Notes: a model not told the origin generated them from the sequence alone. Counted from the stretch's first letter, positions 22,777-32,469 are shown. The stretch: 64,000 bases of DNA from JAEUJM01 sp964635055 (GCA_964635055.1 CAZWMT010000034.1:1-64000), one strand, 5' to 3'. Program-made: numbers and translations.

Positions 22777-23820
22777 TCAGCCCGTCGACGCGGTCGCCTC
22801 CGCCAACATTGCGGTGAGGCGGCTCTCGGCGCGGCCGTACTTCTTGCGGTAGCCGCCGAGGCGGTAGGTCTCCGGGAACAGCTCGTGCACGCCGCACCCC
22901 GTGAGGGCCACGGTCAGGGCGGCGTCGTAGAGCTCGTCCACCAGGTGCACGAACAGCAGGGCGTCGCCCTGGTTGTCGATGGGGTGCAGACCCCGGATCA
23001 CCACCGTGTCGACACCGTCCAACATGGCCGCGAACTGGACGGGGTGGACCACCCGCAGGTGGGCCAGCAGCTCGTGGAAGTCATCGTCGGTCACCACGCC
23101 GTCGGCCCCCGAGCGCACCGCGTCGACCTCGGCGTCGTCAAGCGACTCCACCGGCACCGTCGACGCGGCGCGGTAGTCGGGGCCGTCGATGCGCACCACG
23201 GTGAAGTGGCCGGCGATGGCCGCGATCTCGCGCCGGAAGTCGTCGGCCGCGAACCGGCCCTCGCCCAACCGGTCGGGGACCGAGTTCGAGGTGGTGGCCA
23301 CCCGGGTGCCGTCGGGCCGCTCCTCCGAGGGCAGCACGCGGCGCAGGAAGGTGACGGCCATCAACGTGTTGGCCACGTCGTCCAGCTCGAACTCGTCGAT
23401 GCACAGCAGCCGGTAGCGGGAGAACGCGCGCACCGCCTCGTCCATGCCCACGAACCCGATCACCGCGGTCAGCTCGCCGAAGCTCAGGTACGCCGCGGGG
23501 AGGTCCGTGGCATGCCACAGGGCGGCGATCAGGTGGGTCTTGCCCACCCCGTAGCCCCCGTCGAGGTAGAGCGCCGGCGGGCCGGACGCGGCGGCGTCGC
23601 GCGAGCGCCGGAAGCGCCGCGGCCGTTCGGGGGCCGGCGACGCGACCTGAAGGCCGAAGCCCTCGACCGAGGCGAGGGCGGCGGCCTGGGAGGGATGGGC
23701 AGGACTGGGCACGTAGTTCGAGAAGCGGACGCCTCCGAACCGAGCAGGCGGCACGAAGCCCGCCACCAACTCGTCGGCAGTCAGCGCCGGCCTCCGATCC
23801 ACCAACCGCTCCCGAGCCAT
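22777..23820 (-). CDS. zapE: cell-division ATPase ZapE (AFG1-like)
   Basis: 347-residue P-loop AAA-type ATPase. Walker A is GGYGVGKTHL, Walker B CIDEFELDD, followed by NTLMAVTFLRR and TTSNSVPDRL, all family-typical. ZapE in proteobacteria acts at the Z-ring; in actinobacteria its role is less clear. The start MARERLVDRRP at ATG 23820 was selected because an upstream extension is not conserved-looking; no strong Shine-Dalgarno is visible, so the start may move by about 35 residues. It is convergent with the LLM oxidoreductase gene. Confidence 0.85.
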   Translation of the reverse strand: MARERLVDRRPALTADELVAGFVPPARFGGVRFSNYVPSPAHPSQAAALASVEGFGLQVASPAPERPRRFRRSRDAAASGPPALYLDGGYGVGKTHLIAALWHATDLPAAYLSFGELTAVIGFVGMDEAVRAFSRYRLLCIDEFELDDVANTLMAVTFLRRVLPSEERPDGTRVATTSNSVPDRLGEGRFAADDFRREIAAIAGHFTVVRIDGPDYRAASTVPVESLDDAEVDAVRSGADGVVTDDDFHELLAHLRVVHPVQFAAMLDGVDTVVIRGLHPIDNQGDALLFVHLVDELYDAALTVALTGCGVHELFPETYRLGGYRKKYGRAESRLTAMLAEATASTG

Positions 23821-23955
23821 GCGGGCGCCATGCTCACAGCACGCGGCGACAGCGGTCCAACCGGGTGGGAGCGTGCTGGGCCCGCGAACGGTCACCGCCG
23901 TCGGCTTCGGGGCCGACCTGTCCAAACTGGCCGACGTGACCGACGCCGCACCCCG

Positions 23956-25296
23956 CTACTGGGTGACGAGCACGGGCCGGGTCCGCTGGGTCTGGGTGCC
24001 GTCGCCCAGCTGACCGTACGAGTTCGCGCCCCAGCACGCCGCCAGACCCGACGAGAGGCGGGCGCAGTTGTGGGCGGCGCCGGCGGCGACCTCGGAGACA
24101 CCCGTCAGCGCCGCGGTGCCGGCGGTGTTCTGCACCAGCACGGGCACGTCGCGGTCGGCGTCGATGCCGCTGCGGCCGATCCCGAGCCGACCGTCGTAGT
24201 TCGCTCCCCAGCACGCGGCCAGTCCGGCGGACAGGCGGGCGCACGTGTGGCCGTCACCGGCGCGGATCATCGACACACCGGTGAGGGGCGCCGATCCGCC
24301 GCTGTTCAGGACCGTCGCGGGGTAGATCGAGTCGCTGCGGGTGCCCAGCTGCCCGTAGTGGACGTAGTCCGCGGTGTCGGATCCCCAGCAACGGGCGCGG
24401 GCGTTGGTCATCACCGCGCAGCTGTGGGCCACACCGGCGCTGACCAGGCTCACCCCGGTCAGGGGGCCGGTCCCCGTGCCGTTGAGCACCACCACGGGCC
24501 GGGGCCGGCCGTCGATCCCGGTGCTCCCGTCACCGAGCTCGCCGAAGGCGGAGCTGCCCCAGCAGCGGGCCTGGCCGTTCGCGAGCACGGCGCAGGAATG
24601 CCCGCCACCGGTGACCAGATGGGTGATGCCGGTCAGGAACCCCGGGCCGGTCGTGGCGACCACGGAGACGGGCACCGCCGAGAGCACCTGCTCGCCGGTG
24701 CTTCCCAGGCCGTCGCCGAGGGCCCCGTAGGTGTCGTCCCCCCAGCACATCGCCTCGGTCGACGCGAGGAGGGCGCACGTGTGGGAGCCGTCAGCGGTGA
24801 GCAGGGTGATGTTGCGGAGCGCGCCCGTCCCCGACGGACCGACCACCTTGACGGGGCGGAAACGACCGACCGTCGAGGCGTCACCCAGTTGACCGCGGCC
24901 GTTGAAACCCCAGCAGACGGCCTTGCCGTTGGTCAGCCGGGCGCAGGTGTGGTTGGCGCCGGCGATGACCTGGGCCACGCCGCTCAGCGCGCCCGTCCCG
25001 GCCGGGTTCTTCACGGTGACGGGTCGCGTGCGGGAGACCTGGGTGCCGTCCCCGAGCTGGCCGTAGCTGTTCAGCCCCCAGCAGCGCACCTGACCGCTCG
25101 TCATCAAGGCACAGCTGTGGTGCTCACCAGTGGTGACGTGAGCCACACCGCTCAACGCCGTCTCCACAGCCGGCTCGGGCGCAGGCGCCCGATCCGCGGC
25201 GCCGGCCGAAGGGCCGGCGGTGAACGCCACGACGGCGAGGGCCGAAAGGGCCACGGCCAGCGCGGTGAGACGGGCGACGTACCGGTGGGAGAGCAT
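23956..25296 (-). CDS. secreted RCC1-repeat beta-propeller protein
   Basis: 446 residues from ATG 25296, preceded by GGAG. A signal peptide or anchor (helix ~8-30, AVALSALAVVAFTAGPSAGA) leads to seven RCC1 repeats of about 55 residues, each with an HxC(A) and a (R/A)CWG motif, for example HHSCALMTSGQVRCWG and HNCARLSSGLAACWG. The two Cys of each repeat probably form a disulfide, unlike eukaryotic RCC1, and suit the outside of the cell. Seven blades make one complete propeller. Function unknown; adhesion or ligand binding is possible. Confidence 0.87.
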   Translation of the reverse strand: MLSHRYVARLTALAVALSALAVVAFTAGPSAGAADRAPAPEPAVETALSGVAHVTTGEHHSCALMTSGQVRCWGLNSYGQLGDGTQVSRTRPVTVKNPAGTGALSGVAQVIAGANHTCARLTNGKAVCWGFNGRGQLGDASTVGRFRPVKVVGPSGTGALRNITLLTADGSHTCALLASTEAMCWGDDTYGALGDGLGSTGEQVLSAVPVSVVATTGPGFLTGITHLVTGGGHSCAVLANGQARCWGSSAFGELGDGSTGIDGRPRPVVVLNGTGTGPLTGVSLVSAGVAHSCAVMTNARARCWGSDTADYVHYGQLGTRSDSIYPATVLNSGGSAPLTGVSMIRAGDGHTCARLSAGLAACWGANYDGRLGIGRSGIDADRDVPVLVQNTAGTAALTGVSEVAAGAAHNCARLSSGLAACWGANSYGQLGDGTQTQRTRPVLVTQ

Positions 25297-25556
25297 CAGG
25301 ACCGCTCCTGCATCGAGGGGTGTGCCCCAAGCGTCCACCGGTCCGAGGACGCCGACCAGAGGCGAACGTCCCCAGGTCCCCGAGCGCCGCCCTTCGCCCG
25401 ACCCCAAGCCCGCCGCCAGCAGCCAGCGCCGAAGTCAGCAAACGGCGGCAGTACCCGACCCCAAGCAAGGAAGGGCGGAGGCGCAGCACGTCGACCCCGT
25501 AACTCACGATCGAGTGGGACCCCCGAACGGGCAGCTGTCCTCGGAACGGCGAGAGG

Positions 25557-25658
25557 CCGGGGGGTGGCGCCGATCCGGAGGGTCCGAACGATCGCCACAT
25601 GCCGTTCCGTGGCGATCTTCGGATACCGGATCGGGGACAGGACCCGCCGGCCGGTCAG
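25557..25658. repeat. 102-nt structured repeat, copy A
   Basis: Begins with CCGGGGGGT and ends near CGGTCAG. It contains a 65-nt hairpin (25570-25634): CCGATCCGG/CCGGATCGG, then TCCGAA/TTCGGA, then GATCGCCAC/GTGGCGATC, and a 10-nt loop; the internal loop is AGGG opposite TA. A near-identical 102-nt copy is at 45372-45473, with compensatory changes in the inner stem. It lies in the 400-bp gap between guaA and the RCC1 gene. No coding function is seen; it may be a small mobile hairpin element, an RNA, or a terminator-like element. Confidence 0.75.
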
Positions 25659-25696
25659 TCAGCGCAGATCAGCACCGAGCCGAGACAACCCAACAG

Positions 25697-27256
25697 CTAC
25701 TCCCACTCGATCGTCCCCGGCGGCTTCGACGTGATGTCGTAGACGACGCGGTTCACGCCGCGCACCTCGTTGATGATCCTCGACGAGAACTTCTCGAGCA
25801 CGTCGTAGGGGATGCGGGCCCAGTCGGCGGTCATGGCGTCCTCGCTGGTGACCGCCCGCACGATGATGGGGTAGGCGTAGGTGCGCTCGTCGCCCATCAC
25901 GCCGACGCTGCGGATGTCGGGCAGCACCGCGAACGCCTGCCAGATGTCGCGCTCGAGGCCGGCGGCCTTCACCTCCTCGCGCACGATGGCGTCGGCGTGT
26001 TGCAGGATGGCCACCCGGTCGGGGGTGACCTCGCCGATGATGCGCACCCCCAGGCCGGGACCGGGGAACGGTTGGCGCCACACGATCTCGTCGGGCAGTC
26101 CGAGCTCGCGGCCCACCTCGCGGACCTCGTCCTTGAAGAGCGCCCGCAGGGGCTCGACCAACTCGAAGTCCATGTCCTCGGGCAGGCCGCCCACGTTGTG
26201 GTGGCTCTTGATGCGGGCGGCGTCGGGGGTGCCCGACTCGATGACGTCGGGGTAGAGCGTGCCCTGCACCAGGAAGCGGGCGTCGGACAGGCCGCCCGCG
26301 GCCTCCTCGAAGACCCGGATGAACAGCTCCCCGATGGTCTTGCGCTTCTCCTCGGGGTCGACGATGCCGGTGAGGCGCTCGAAGAAGCGCTCGGCGGCCT
26401 GCACGTGGATCAGCTCGATGCCCTGGCTGCGGCGGAAGGTCTCGACCACCTGCTCGCCCTCGTCGCGGCGCATGAGGCCGGTGTCGACGAACACGCACGT
26501 GAGCTGGTGGCCCACCGCCTTGTGCACGAGCGCGGCGGCCACGGCGGAGTCGACGCCGCCCGACAGGCCGCAGATCACCTTCTCGTCGCCGACCTGGGCC
26601 CGGATGTTCTCGACGGACTGGTCGATGATCGAGCGCATGGTCCACGACGGCGAGCAGCCGGCGCCTTCGTACAGGAACCGCTCGAGGATGGCCTGGCCCT
26701 GAGGGGTGTGACCCACCTCGGGGTGGAACTGCACGGCGAACAGGCCCCGATCGGGGTCTTCGAAGGCCGCCGCGGGCACGTCCGCGGTCTTCGCGGTGAC
26801 GGTGAAGCCCTCGGGCGCGGCCACGATCGAATCGAAGTGGCTCATCCAGACTTCCTGGGTGGCCGGGGGGTAGTCGTGGATCAGCAGGCCCGGGTTGACC
26901 ACCTCGAGGGTGGTTCGCCCGTACTCACCCTTGCCGGTGCCCGCCACCTCGCCGCCGAGCTGCAGGGCGACGAGCTGGGCGCCGTAGCAGATGCCGAGCA
27001 CCGGGATGCCCAGGTCGTAGATGGCGGGGTCGAGCCGGGGCGCGCCCTCGACGTTCACCGATGCCGGGCCACCCGACAAGATGATGGCGACCGGCGCCCG
27101 TTCGGCGACCTCGGCCGCGGTGACGGCGTGGGGGACGATCTCGCTGTAGACGTGGGCCTCGCGCACCCGGCGCGCGATGAGCTGCGCGTACTGGGCCCCG
27201 AAGTCGACGACCAGGACCGTCGGGGTGGCCTCACTCTCCGCGCCGCGATCGGTCAC
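25697..27256 (-). CDS. guaA: GMP synthase (glutamine-hydrolysing)
   Basis: 519 residues converting XMP to GMP. The class I amidotransferase domain has GICYGAQL (nucleophile Cys) and HPEVGH; the ATP-pyrophosphatase domain has the P-loop GLSGGVDSAVAAA; the dimerisation domain ends SKPPGTIEWE, the family's normal terminus. It follows guaB3 by 13 bp, an operon for the last steps of guanine nucleotide synthesis. Confidence 0.98.
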   Translation of the reverse strand: MTDRGAESEATPTVLVVDFGAQYAQLIARRVREAHVYSEIVPHAVTAAEVAERAPVAIILSGGPASVNVEGAPRLDPAIYDLGIPVLGICYGAQLVALQLGGEVAGTGKGEYGRTTLEVVNPGLLIHDYPPATQEVWMSHFDSIVAAPEGFTVTAKTADVPAAAFEDPDRGLFAVQFHPEVGHTPQGQAILERFLYEGAGCSPSWTMRSIIDQSVENIRAQVGDEKVICGLSGGVDSAVAAALVHKAVGHQLTCVFVDTGLMRRDEGEQVVETFRRSQGIELIHVQAAERFFERLTGIVDPEEKRKTIGELFIRVFEEAAGGLSDARFLVQGTLYPDVIESGTPDAARIKSHHNVGGLPEDMDFELVEPLRALFKDEVREVGRELGLPDEIVWRQPFPGPGLGVRIIGEVTPDRVAILQHADAIVREEVKAAGLERDIWQAFAVLPDIRSVGVMGDERTYAYPIIVRAVTSEDAMTADWARIPYDVLEKFSSRIINEVRGVNRVVYDITSKPPGTIEWE

Positions 27257-27269
27257 CGGGAGCTCCGGG

Positions 27270-28433
27270 TCAGTGACCCATCCCCACGCCCTGGGACTTC
27301 TGCAGGCTCTTGCCCTCGGTCTGCAGCGCCGGCGCCACCATCACCTCGGCCTTCTGGAACTCCTTGACCGACTCGTAGCCGCAGGTGGCCATGGAGGTGC
27401 GCAGGCCGCCGAAGAGGTTCATGCGGCCGTCGTTCTCGTGGGCCGGGCCGACGAGGATCTCCTCGAGGGTGCCCCGGGTGACGGTCTGGACCCGGGCGCC
27501 ACGAGGCAGTGTGGGATGGAAGGTGGCCATGCCCCAGTGGTAGCCACGGCCGGGGGCCTCGCTGGCGGCGGCGAGGGGCGAGCCGACCATGACCGCGTCG
27601 GCGCCGCAGACGATGGCCTTGGCGATGTCGCCACCGGTGCCCATGCCACCGTCGGCGATCACGTGCACGTAGACGCCGGTCTCGTCGAGGTGGCGCATGC
27701 GGGCGGCGCGGGCATCGGCGATGGCCGTGGCCTGGGGGACGCCGAGCCCGAGCACCGCCCTGGTGGTGCAGGCGTGACCGGGGCCCACGCCCACGAGCAC
27801 GCCGGCGGCGCCGGTGCGCATGAGGTGCAGCGCGGCCTGGTAGCTGGCGCAGCCCCCGACGATGACGGGGATCTCGAGCTCGCGCACGAAGCGCTTGAGG
27901 TTGAGCGGCTCGGCCGTCTTGGACACGTGCTCGGCCGAGACGACGGTGCCCTGGATGACCAGCAGGTCGAGCTCGGCGTCGAGGATGGCCTTCGAGAAGG
28001 CCTCGGTGCGCTGCGGGGTGACCGAGGCGCACGACACCACCCCGGCGTCCTTGATCTGGCGGATGCGCTCACCGATGAGCTCGGGGACGATCGGCGCCGA
28101 GTAGATGTCCTGCATGCGCAGGGTGGCCTTCTCGGGCGACAGCTCGGCGATCTCGGCGAACAGCGGGTCGGGGTCCTCGTAGCGGGTCCACAGGCCCTCG
28201 AGGTTGAGCACGCCGACGCCGCCCAGGCGGCCGATCTCGATCGCGGTGGCGGGGCTGATCACCCCGTCCATGGCCGATCCCATCAGGGGCAGCTCGAACC
28301 GGAACGCGTCGATCTCCCACGAGATGTCCACGTCCTCGGGGTCTCGGGTGCGGCGACTCGGGACGATCGCGATGTCGTCGAAGCCGTAGGCCCGTCGCCC
28401 CGACTTGCCGATCCCGATCTCGATCTCAGCCAC
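27270..28433 (-). CDS. guaB3: GuaB3-family IMP dehydrogenase-related protein
   Basis: 387-residue TIM-barrel protein without CBS domains, of the GuaB3 family found in actinobacteria and cyanobacteria. The catalytic-loop equivalent is VGPGHACTTR, with the Cys expected to attack IMP C2, and GGMGTGGDIAKAI is the phosphate-binding segment. The C-terminus holds an ESVKEFQKAEV segment typical of the family. The start is GTG 28433 with GAGGGG upstream. In mycobacteria guaB3 also lies near guaB2 and guaA, but here no canonical guaB precedes it, so whether this is the cell's main IMPDH or an accessory one cannot be said. Confidence 0.9.
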   Translation of the reverse strand: MAEIEIGIGKSGRRAYGFDDIAIVPSRRTRDPEDVDISWEIDAFRFELPLMGSAMDGVISPATAIEIGRLGGVGVLNLEGLWTRYEDPDPLFAEIAELSPEKATLRMQDIYSAPIVPELIGERIRQIKDAGVVSCASVTPQRTEAFSKAILDAELDLLVIQGTVVSAEHVSKTAEPLNLKRFVRELEIPVIVGGCASYQAALHLMRTGAAGVLVGVGPGHACTTRAVLGLGVPQATAIADARAARMRHLDETGVYVHVIADGGMGTGGDIAKAIVCGADAVMVGSPLAAASEAPGRGYHWGMATFHPTLPRGARVQTVTRGTLEEILVGPAHENDGRMNLFGGLRTSMATCGYESVKEFQKAEVMVAPALQTEGKSLQKSQGVGMGH

Positions 28434-28557
28434 GCCGGTTCACCCCTCGTGTTGTCGTTCGTCCGTGTCTCGAAGGTGGTCAGTCTAGTCAGGCGACAGC
28501 CCGCTCCGAGGACGTCCCGCGCCGGTTTCCGACCCCGTCGGGCCACCCGGGCCGGGG

Positions 28558-28563
28558 TAACGT
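28558..28563 (+). promoter_or_regulatory. -10 box TAACGT for leaderless gene 28570
   Basis: TAACGT ends 6 nt before ATG 28570; no Shine-Dalgarno is present. Same spacing as the other leaderless starts of the window. Confidence 0.5.
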
Positions 28564-28569
28564 CGGTGC

Positions 28570-30267
28570 ATGACCGCGGCCCTGGGCGAGCGGCTCGCGA
28601 CGGGGGTGGCCGTCGTGGTCGTGGTGGCGCTCGTGGCCCAGGTGGTGACCTTCGGGTGGCCGGCGTTGCGGGCCCGCCGGGCCGCGAAGCGATCCACGCG
28701 TCGTGTCGCGCCTGCGGTTCCGGCTCGGCCGCAGGAGGCCTCGCCGGCGTCGAAGGGCGCGGTGCGAACCACCACGGCGACTCCCGGCCCGCAGGATGAG
28801 CGTCGACGCCTCGGCGAACGGGTCGCGGGCAGGGCCCGCTCGATCCCCACGCCGCGGGTGCCGCGACCCTCGCGGCGGGCGGGCTTCGTCGCCGCGGTCG
28901 TCGTGGGCGCGGGCCTGCGACTGCTCTGGGTGATCTGGGCCACCCGGACGCCCAACGAGCTGCGCGACCCCGCCGAGTACCTGCGCATCGCCATCGGGCT
29001 CACCGAGGGGATCAGCCCGCGGTTCGGGGGTGGGGGCGGCCCCAGTGCGTACTGGCCCCCCGGGTACCCGGCGCTGCTGGCACCGTTCGTCTGGGTGGCC
29101 CGGGAGACTGGATGGGCCAGTGCGGCGTTCGTGGCGTCGCTGGTGAACGTGGTCGCGGGGACGATCACCATCGTCCTGTCGGGCTTCCTGGCGGCGCGGT
29201 GGATCGGCCCGCACGCCCGCAACACCGCCGCCTGGCTGGTGGCCCTGTGCCCCGCGCTCGTGTACTGGACCTCGACCGCCCACAGCGAGACCGCGTTCAC
29301 ACCCTTCCTCCTCGGCATCCTGGCGCTGGCCACGGTGGGGGCGCGCGACGGCTGGCGTCGGCGCTGGCTCCTGGTGGGCCTGCTGGCCGGCGCGGCCTTC
29401 CTGGTGCGCAGCCCCGGCCTCATCGGCCTCGCCGCGCCGGCGCTGGCCATCCGCGCCCAGACCGGGACGTGGCGGGGCTCGGCGCGGGCGACGGGGCTCG
29501 TGGCACTGGCCGTCGTCGTCGTCCTGGTGCCGTGGACCATCCGCAACGGCGTGCAGGTCGGCGTCTGGAGCCCCGCGTCGACCAACAACGCCGGCGCGGC
29601 CTGCTTCGGCAACCACGACGACGCCCTGCCGCTCTGGGAGCCCGACAAGCTGAGCCCCCGGATCCAGGCCGACTGCTACGGGGGCTCGCCCTTCGACGAC
29701 CGCCGGTTCCTCCCGATGCTCGAGCGCCTCGGGGCCGCCCCACCGCCGGGGGTCGAGCTCACCGAGCCCGACGAGGCCCACTGGTACCGGTCCGCCATGG
29801 GCAAGGCGGTGCACTGGGCGACCACGCACCCCGTTCAGGCGACGCGGCTCTACAGCGACAAGCTGTGGGAGACCTGGAGCAGCGAGGGCAGGGTGGTGGA
29901 CGGGGCCCGCAATTACTCCGAGCCCGGTTGGGCAGGGCGCTGGCACGGCCCGCTCGGGGACCTCGCGAACCTGTGGGGATGGATCGTCGGCGCCCTTGCC
30001 CTCATCGGCCTGGCCCTCGTGCCCGCCTGCCGACGGGCCCTGCCGATCTGGGTACCGATCGTGCTGTACACCCTCGCCATCCTCGTAGGGGTCATCGATC
30101 CGCACTACCGCTATCCGGTGGTCCCCCTGGTCGCGGTGCTCGCGGCAGGGCTGCTCACGAGGGACCGCCACCGCGACCGGGACGGGGGTGCCCGGCCGGT
30201 GCCGTCCCACCTGGGCGACAATGAGCCGGATGAGCCGCGTCCGGCGACCGTGGAGATGAGCACCTGA
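28570..30267 (+). CDS. GT39-like membrane glycosyltransferase
   Basis: 565 residues. The N-terminus has one helix (12-30) and a Pro/Ala/Arg-rich cytoplasmic stretch; then about ten helices from residue ~105. The first loop after the second helix holds NELRDPAEYLRIA, where GT39/ArnT-type mannosyl or arabinosyl transferases keep catalytic acidic residues, followed by the PGYPALLAP segment typical of the family. ArnT-like enzymes use polyprenyl-phosphate sugars at the outer face of the membrane. It is followed 5 bp later by an SGNH-type membrane protein, so glycan modification is a plausible joint role. Confidence 0.72.
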   Translation: MTAALGERLATGVAVVVVVALVAQVVTFGWPALRARRAAKRSTRRVAPAVPARPQEASPASKGAVRTTTATPGPQDERRRLGERVAGRARSIPTPRVPRPSRRAGFVAAVVVGAGLRLLWVIWATRTPNELRDPAEYLRIAIGLTEGISPRFGGGGGPSAYWPPGYPALLAPFVWVARETGWASAAFVASLVNVVAGTITIVLSGFLAARWIGPHARNTAAWLVALCPALVYWTSTAHSETAFTPFLLGILALATVGARDGWRRRWLLVGLLAGAAFLVRSPGLIGLAAPALAIRAQTGTWRGSARATGLVALAVVVVLVPWTIRNGVQVGVWSPASTNNAGAACFGNHDDALPLWEPDKLSPRIQADCYGGSPFDDRRFLPMLERLGAAPPPGVELTEPDEAHWYRSAMGKAVHWATTHPVQATRLYSDKLWETWSSEGRVVDGARNYSEPGWAGRWHGPLGDLANLWGWIVGALALIGLALVPACRRALPIWVPIVLYTLAILVGVIDPHYRYPVVPLVAVLAAGLLTRDRHRDRDGGARPVPSHLGDNEPDEPRPATVEMST

Positions 30268-30272
30268 CGACC

Positions 30273-32033
30273 GTGGTGCGCGCCCCGGGCTGGGCGCCGC
30301 TCGATGCCCCGACGTCGGGCCGGCGCGAGCGCGTCTTCGTGCGCCTCGCGCCGCTGGGCGCGCTCGGCGTCCTCGTCGCGCTCCTGGTCACCGGCCACCT
30401 CGTGGCGGCACTGGCACTGATCGCCGTGGTGTTCGCGCTGTTCCAGGCCAGCCTGCTCTCGCCGGGCTTCGCCCACCGACTCGAGGCAGGCCTGGCCCGC
30501 AGCGCCCACGCCATCGCCCACGTGGTGGGGTTGGTGCTGTCCTGGACGCTCCTCACCGTCGTGTTCGTCCTGGTGATCGTCCCCGTCTCGCTGGTGGGGC
30601 TCGTGTTCCGGCGGCCCCTCGGTCGGCCGAGGGGCCTGTCCGGCCACGGCTGGATCCCCCGGGAGGCCCTGAGCCGCACCGACGCCGCGCCGCGGATGTT
30701 CGGACGTGAGCCACAGCGGGCGCGGCTCGTGGAGGATCCCGCACCCGAGGTCGAGACAGAGGTCGAGCCAGAGGTCGAGCCAGAGGTCCCGGACATGGCC
30801 GAGGATGCGGGGGGGCCCACCGCCGCCGCCGCTGACGCCGGCCCGATCCTCGGCGACGACGTCGCGTCCGCTTCCCCGGACACGGCGAATCCCCAGCGCC
30901 CCCCGCGTCGGTGGCGCCGACGGCGTCCCCGCCTCGTGACCGCGCTGGCCGTGGTCGCGGCGCTCGTCATCGTCGACCTGGCGGCCGGCAGCGTCCTCAC
31001 CCTCGCGGGCCTACCGCCGGACGACCGGGGCGAGGTCGAGCGCGACGTCGCCAGCGCCGTCCGCACGACGATGGCCGCCCCCCCGATCGCATCCGAGCCC
31101 TGGGCCGCCGAGTACGGCGAGGCGCTCATCGACTACCAGCTGGGCGATGCACGCTACGTCCCGTACCTGGTCAACGGCCCGCACGCGTTCGAGAGCCGGT
31201 ACCTGAACGCGACCGACACCGAGCGCGTGTCCTACGAGCCACCGGTGCCCACCGGCCAGAGGCCACTGCGGGTCGCCTTCCTGGGCGGGTCCGTCATGTT
31301 CGGGGTGGGTCAGCGTGACGAGCACACCATCCCGTCGGAGTTCGCCCGCCTCGCCGAGGACGCCGGCGTACCCGTCGAAGTGCACAATTACGGCCTGCCG
31401 GGCTGGGTCAGCTGGCAGGAGTTCCAGTACCTCGAGCGCCTCGTGGCCGCCGGCGAGGAGTACGACCTGGTGGTGTTCTACGACGGCTTCAACGAGTTCC
31501 TCGTCCAGAACACCGGGTACTCGACCGACCCGACGCACCTGGGCGCGGCCACGGTCAACCAGCTCGCGGCCCAGTACCACGACGAGCACGAGGCCTCCCA
31601 GACCGTCACGGCGGGCCTCCGGGAGGTGGGTTCGGCCTACGCGCGCTTCAGCGCGGTGGGCCGACTGGTCGATCGCCTCCGCGGTGGTGACCCGGTGGGC
31701 GAGGGCGCATACACCTCCAGCGCCACTCCTGAACAGCAGCGGGACGCCGCGCTCGGCATCTATCGCCGCGCGATCGACCTCACCGGTGCCGTCCTCGACG
31801 ACCGCGACACCCCGGTCCGCTTCTTCTGGCAACCCACCAAGGCAGGCTGGGACCCCAGCGTCACCGACCGCCTACCGGACGAGGTGACCGACGTCTCCCA
31901 CGCACTCGACGGCCACGAGGACGAGCTGTACATCGACGAGGTGCACACCAACGAGGCGGGTGCCCACCTCATGGCCCAGGCCCTGTGGGACGAGCTGCGT
32001 CCGCAGGTCGAGGCGCTGGCCGACCCGAGTTGA
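30273..32033 (+). CDS. membrane-anchored SGNH hydrolase-like protein 1
   Basis: 586 residues. Two or three N-terminal helices and the segment VLSWTLLTVVFVLVIVPVS resemble small SxtJ-type membrane proteins; an acidic linker (EVETEVEPEVEPEVPD, ~150-165) and another helix (~225-245) precede the exported SGNH domain. SGNH blocks: Ser in FLGGSVMFG, Gly in NYGLPGW, Asn in YDGFNEF, and Asp/His in IDEVHTN near residue 560. All four catalytic residues are present, so esterase or acyltransferase activity is likely. Paralogs lie at 32620 and 47602. It follows the GT39-like gene by 5 bp; acetyl transfer or removal on a glycan is inferred. Confidence 0.78.
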   Translation: MVRAPGWAPLDAPTSGRRERVFVRLAPLGALGVLVALLVTGHLVAALALIAVVFALFQASLLSPGFAHRLEAGLARSAHAIAHVVGLVLSWTLLTVVFVLVIVPVSLVGLVFRRPLGRPRGLSGHGWIPREALSRTDAAPRMFGREPQRARLVEDPAPEVETEVEPEVEPEVPDMAEDAGGPTAAAADAGPILGDDVASASPDTANPQRPPRRWRRRRPRLVTALAVVAALVIVDLAAGSVLTLAGLPPDDRGEVERDVASAVRTTMAAPPIASEPWAAEYGEALIDYQLGDARYVPYLVNGPHAFESRYLNATDTERVSYEPPVPTGQRPLRVAFLGGSVMFGVGQRDEHTIPSEFARLAEDAGVPVEVHNYGLPGWVSWQEFQYLERLVAAGEEYDLVVFYDGFNEFLVQNTGYSTDPTHLGAATVNQLAAQYHDEHEASQTVTAGLREVGSAYARFSAVGRLVDRLRGGDPVGEGAYTSSATPEQQRDAALGIYRRAIDLTGAVLDDRDTPVRFFWQPTKAGWDPSVTDRLPDEVTDVSHALDGHEDELYIDEVHTNEAGAHLMAQALWDELRPQVEALADPS

Positions 32034-32060
32034 TCGGCCCGCGGTGACCGAGCCGGACGC

Positions 32061-32456
32061 TCAGGTGCCGTGGAGCTGCTTGAGGATCTGCTTGGCCACG
32101 GCCACGTTCATCTCGTAGATCGCGCCGCGGCCGGTGTCGCGCACCTCTTTGACCACACCGCCACCGGTCGCGTCCTCGATGGCGCCGACGCCGCTGACCA
32201 GCGCGTTCTTCGTGGCATCGGTGGCCTTGTAGCCCATGCCCGTGAGCCGCTGGAACACGTCGTTCTGCGCGATCGGACGCGGCGCCGCCTGGGCGATGAT
32301 GCGCAGCGCGTCCTTCGTCACCTCGGCGCCCTGGGCGATGGCCTCGGCCGGCGACAGCGGCCCGTCGGGCTCGGCCTCGACCGTGGCCAGCCACTCCTGC
32401 ACCTGTTTCACGACGTGAGCGTGGTCGTCGCCCTCGAAGGTCACGGTCACCGACAT
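32061..32456 (-). CDS. conserved hypothetical protein (131 aa)
   Basis: 131 residues, soluble, alpha/beta, with no signal peptide. Not recognised. A central helical part GMGYKATDATKNALVSGVG is followed by a C-terminal helical tail ending QILKQLHGT. The ATG at 32456 follows TAGCGT by 7 nt, a leaderless pattern. It lies between two SGNH paralogs on the opposite strand and separates them, its stop 27 bp from the end of the first. Confidence 0.6.
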   Translation of the reverse strand: MSVTVTFEGDDHAHVVKQVQEWLATVEAEPDGPLSPAEAIAQGAEVTKDALRIIAQAAPRPIAQNDVFQRLTGMGYKATDATKNALVSGVGAIEDATGGGVVKEVRDTGRGAIYEMNVAVAKQILKQLHGT

Positions 32457-32463
32457 GTGGCCA

Positions 32464-32469
32464 ACGCTA
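32464..32469 (-). promoter_or_regulatory. -10 box TAGCGT for leaderless gene 32456
   Basis: TAGCGT on the minus strand, 7 nt before ATG 32456. No Shine-Dalgarno visible. Confidence 0.5.

Noticed and set aside
25557..25658. tRNA gene or tRNA-like fragment in the repeated element
   Set aside because: No T-loop GTTCGA or clover-leaf; the fold is one long hairpin.
22699..25734. Long plus-strand open frame opposite zapE and the RCC1 gene
   Set aside because: Antisense shadow; no known domains, composition biased, and both minus genes are supported by complete motifs.
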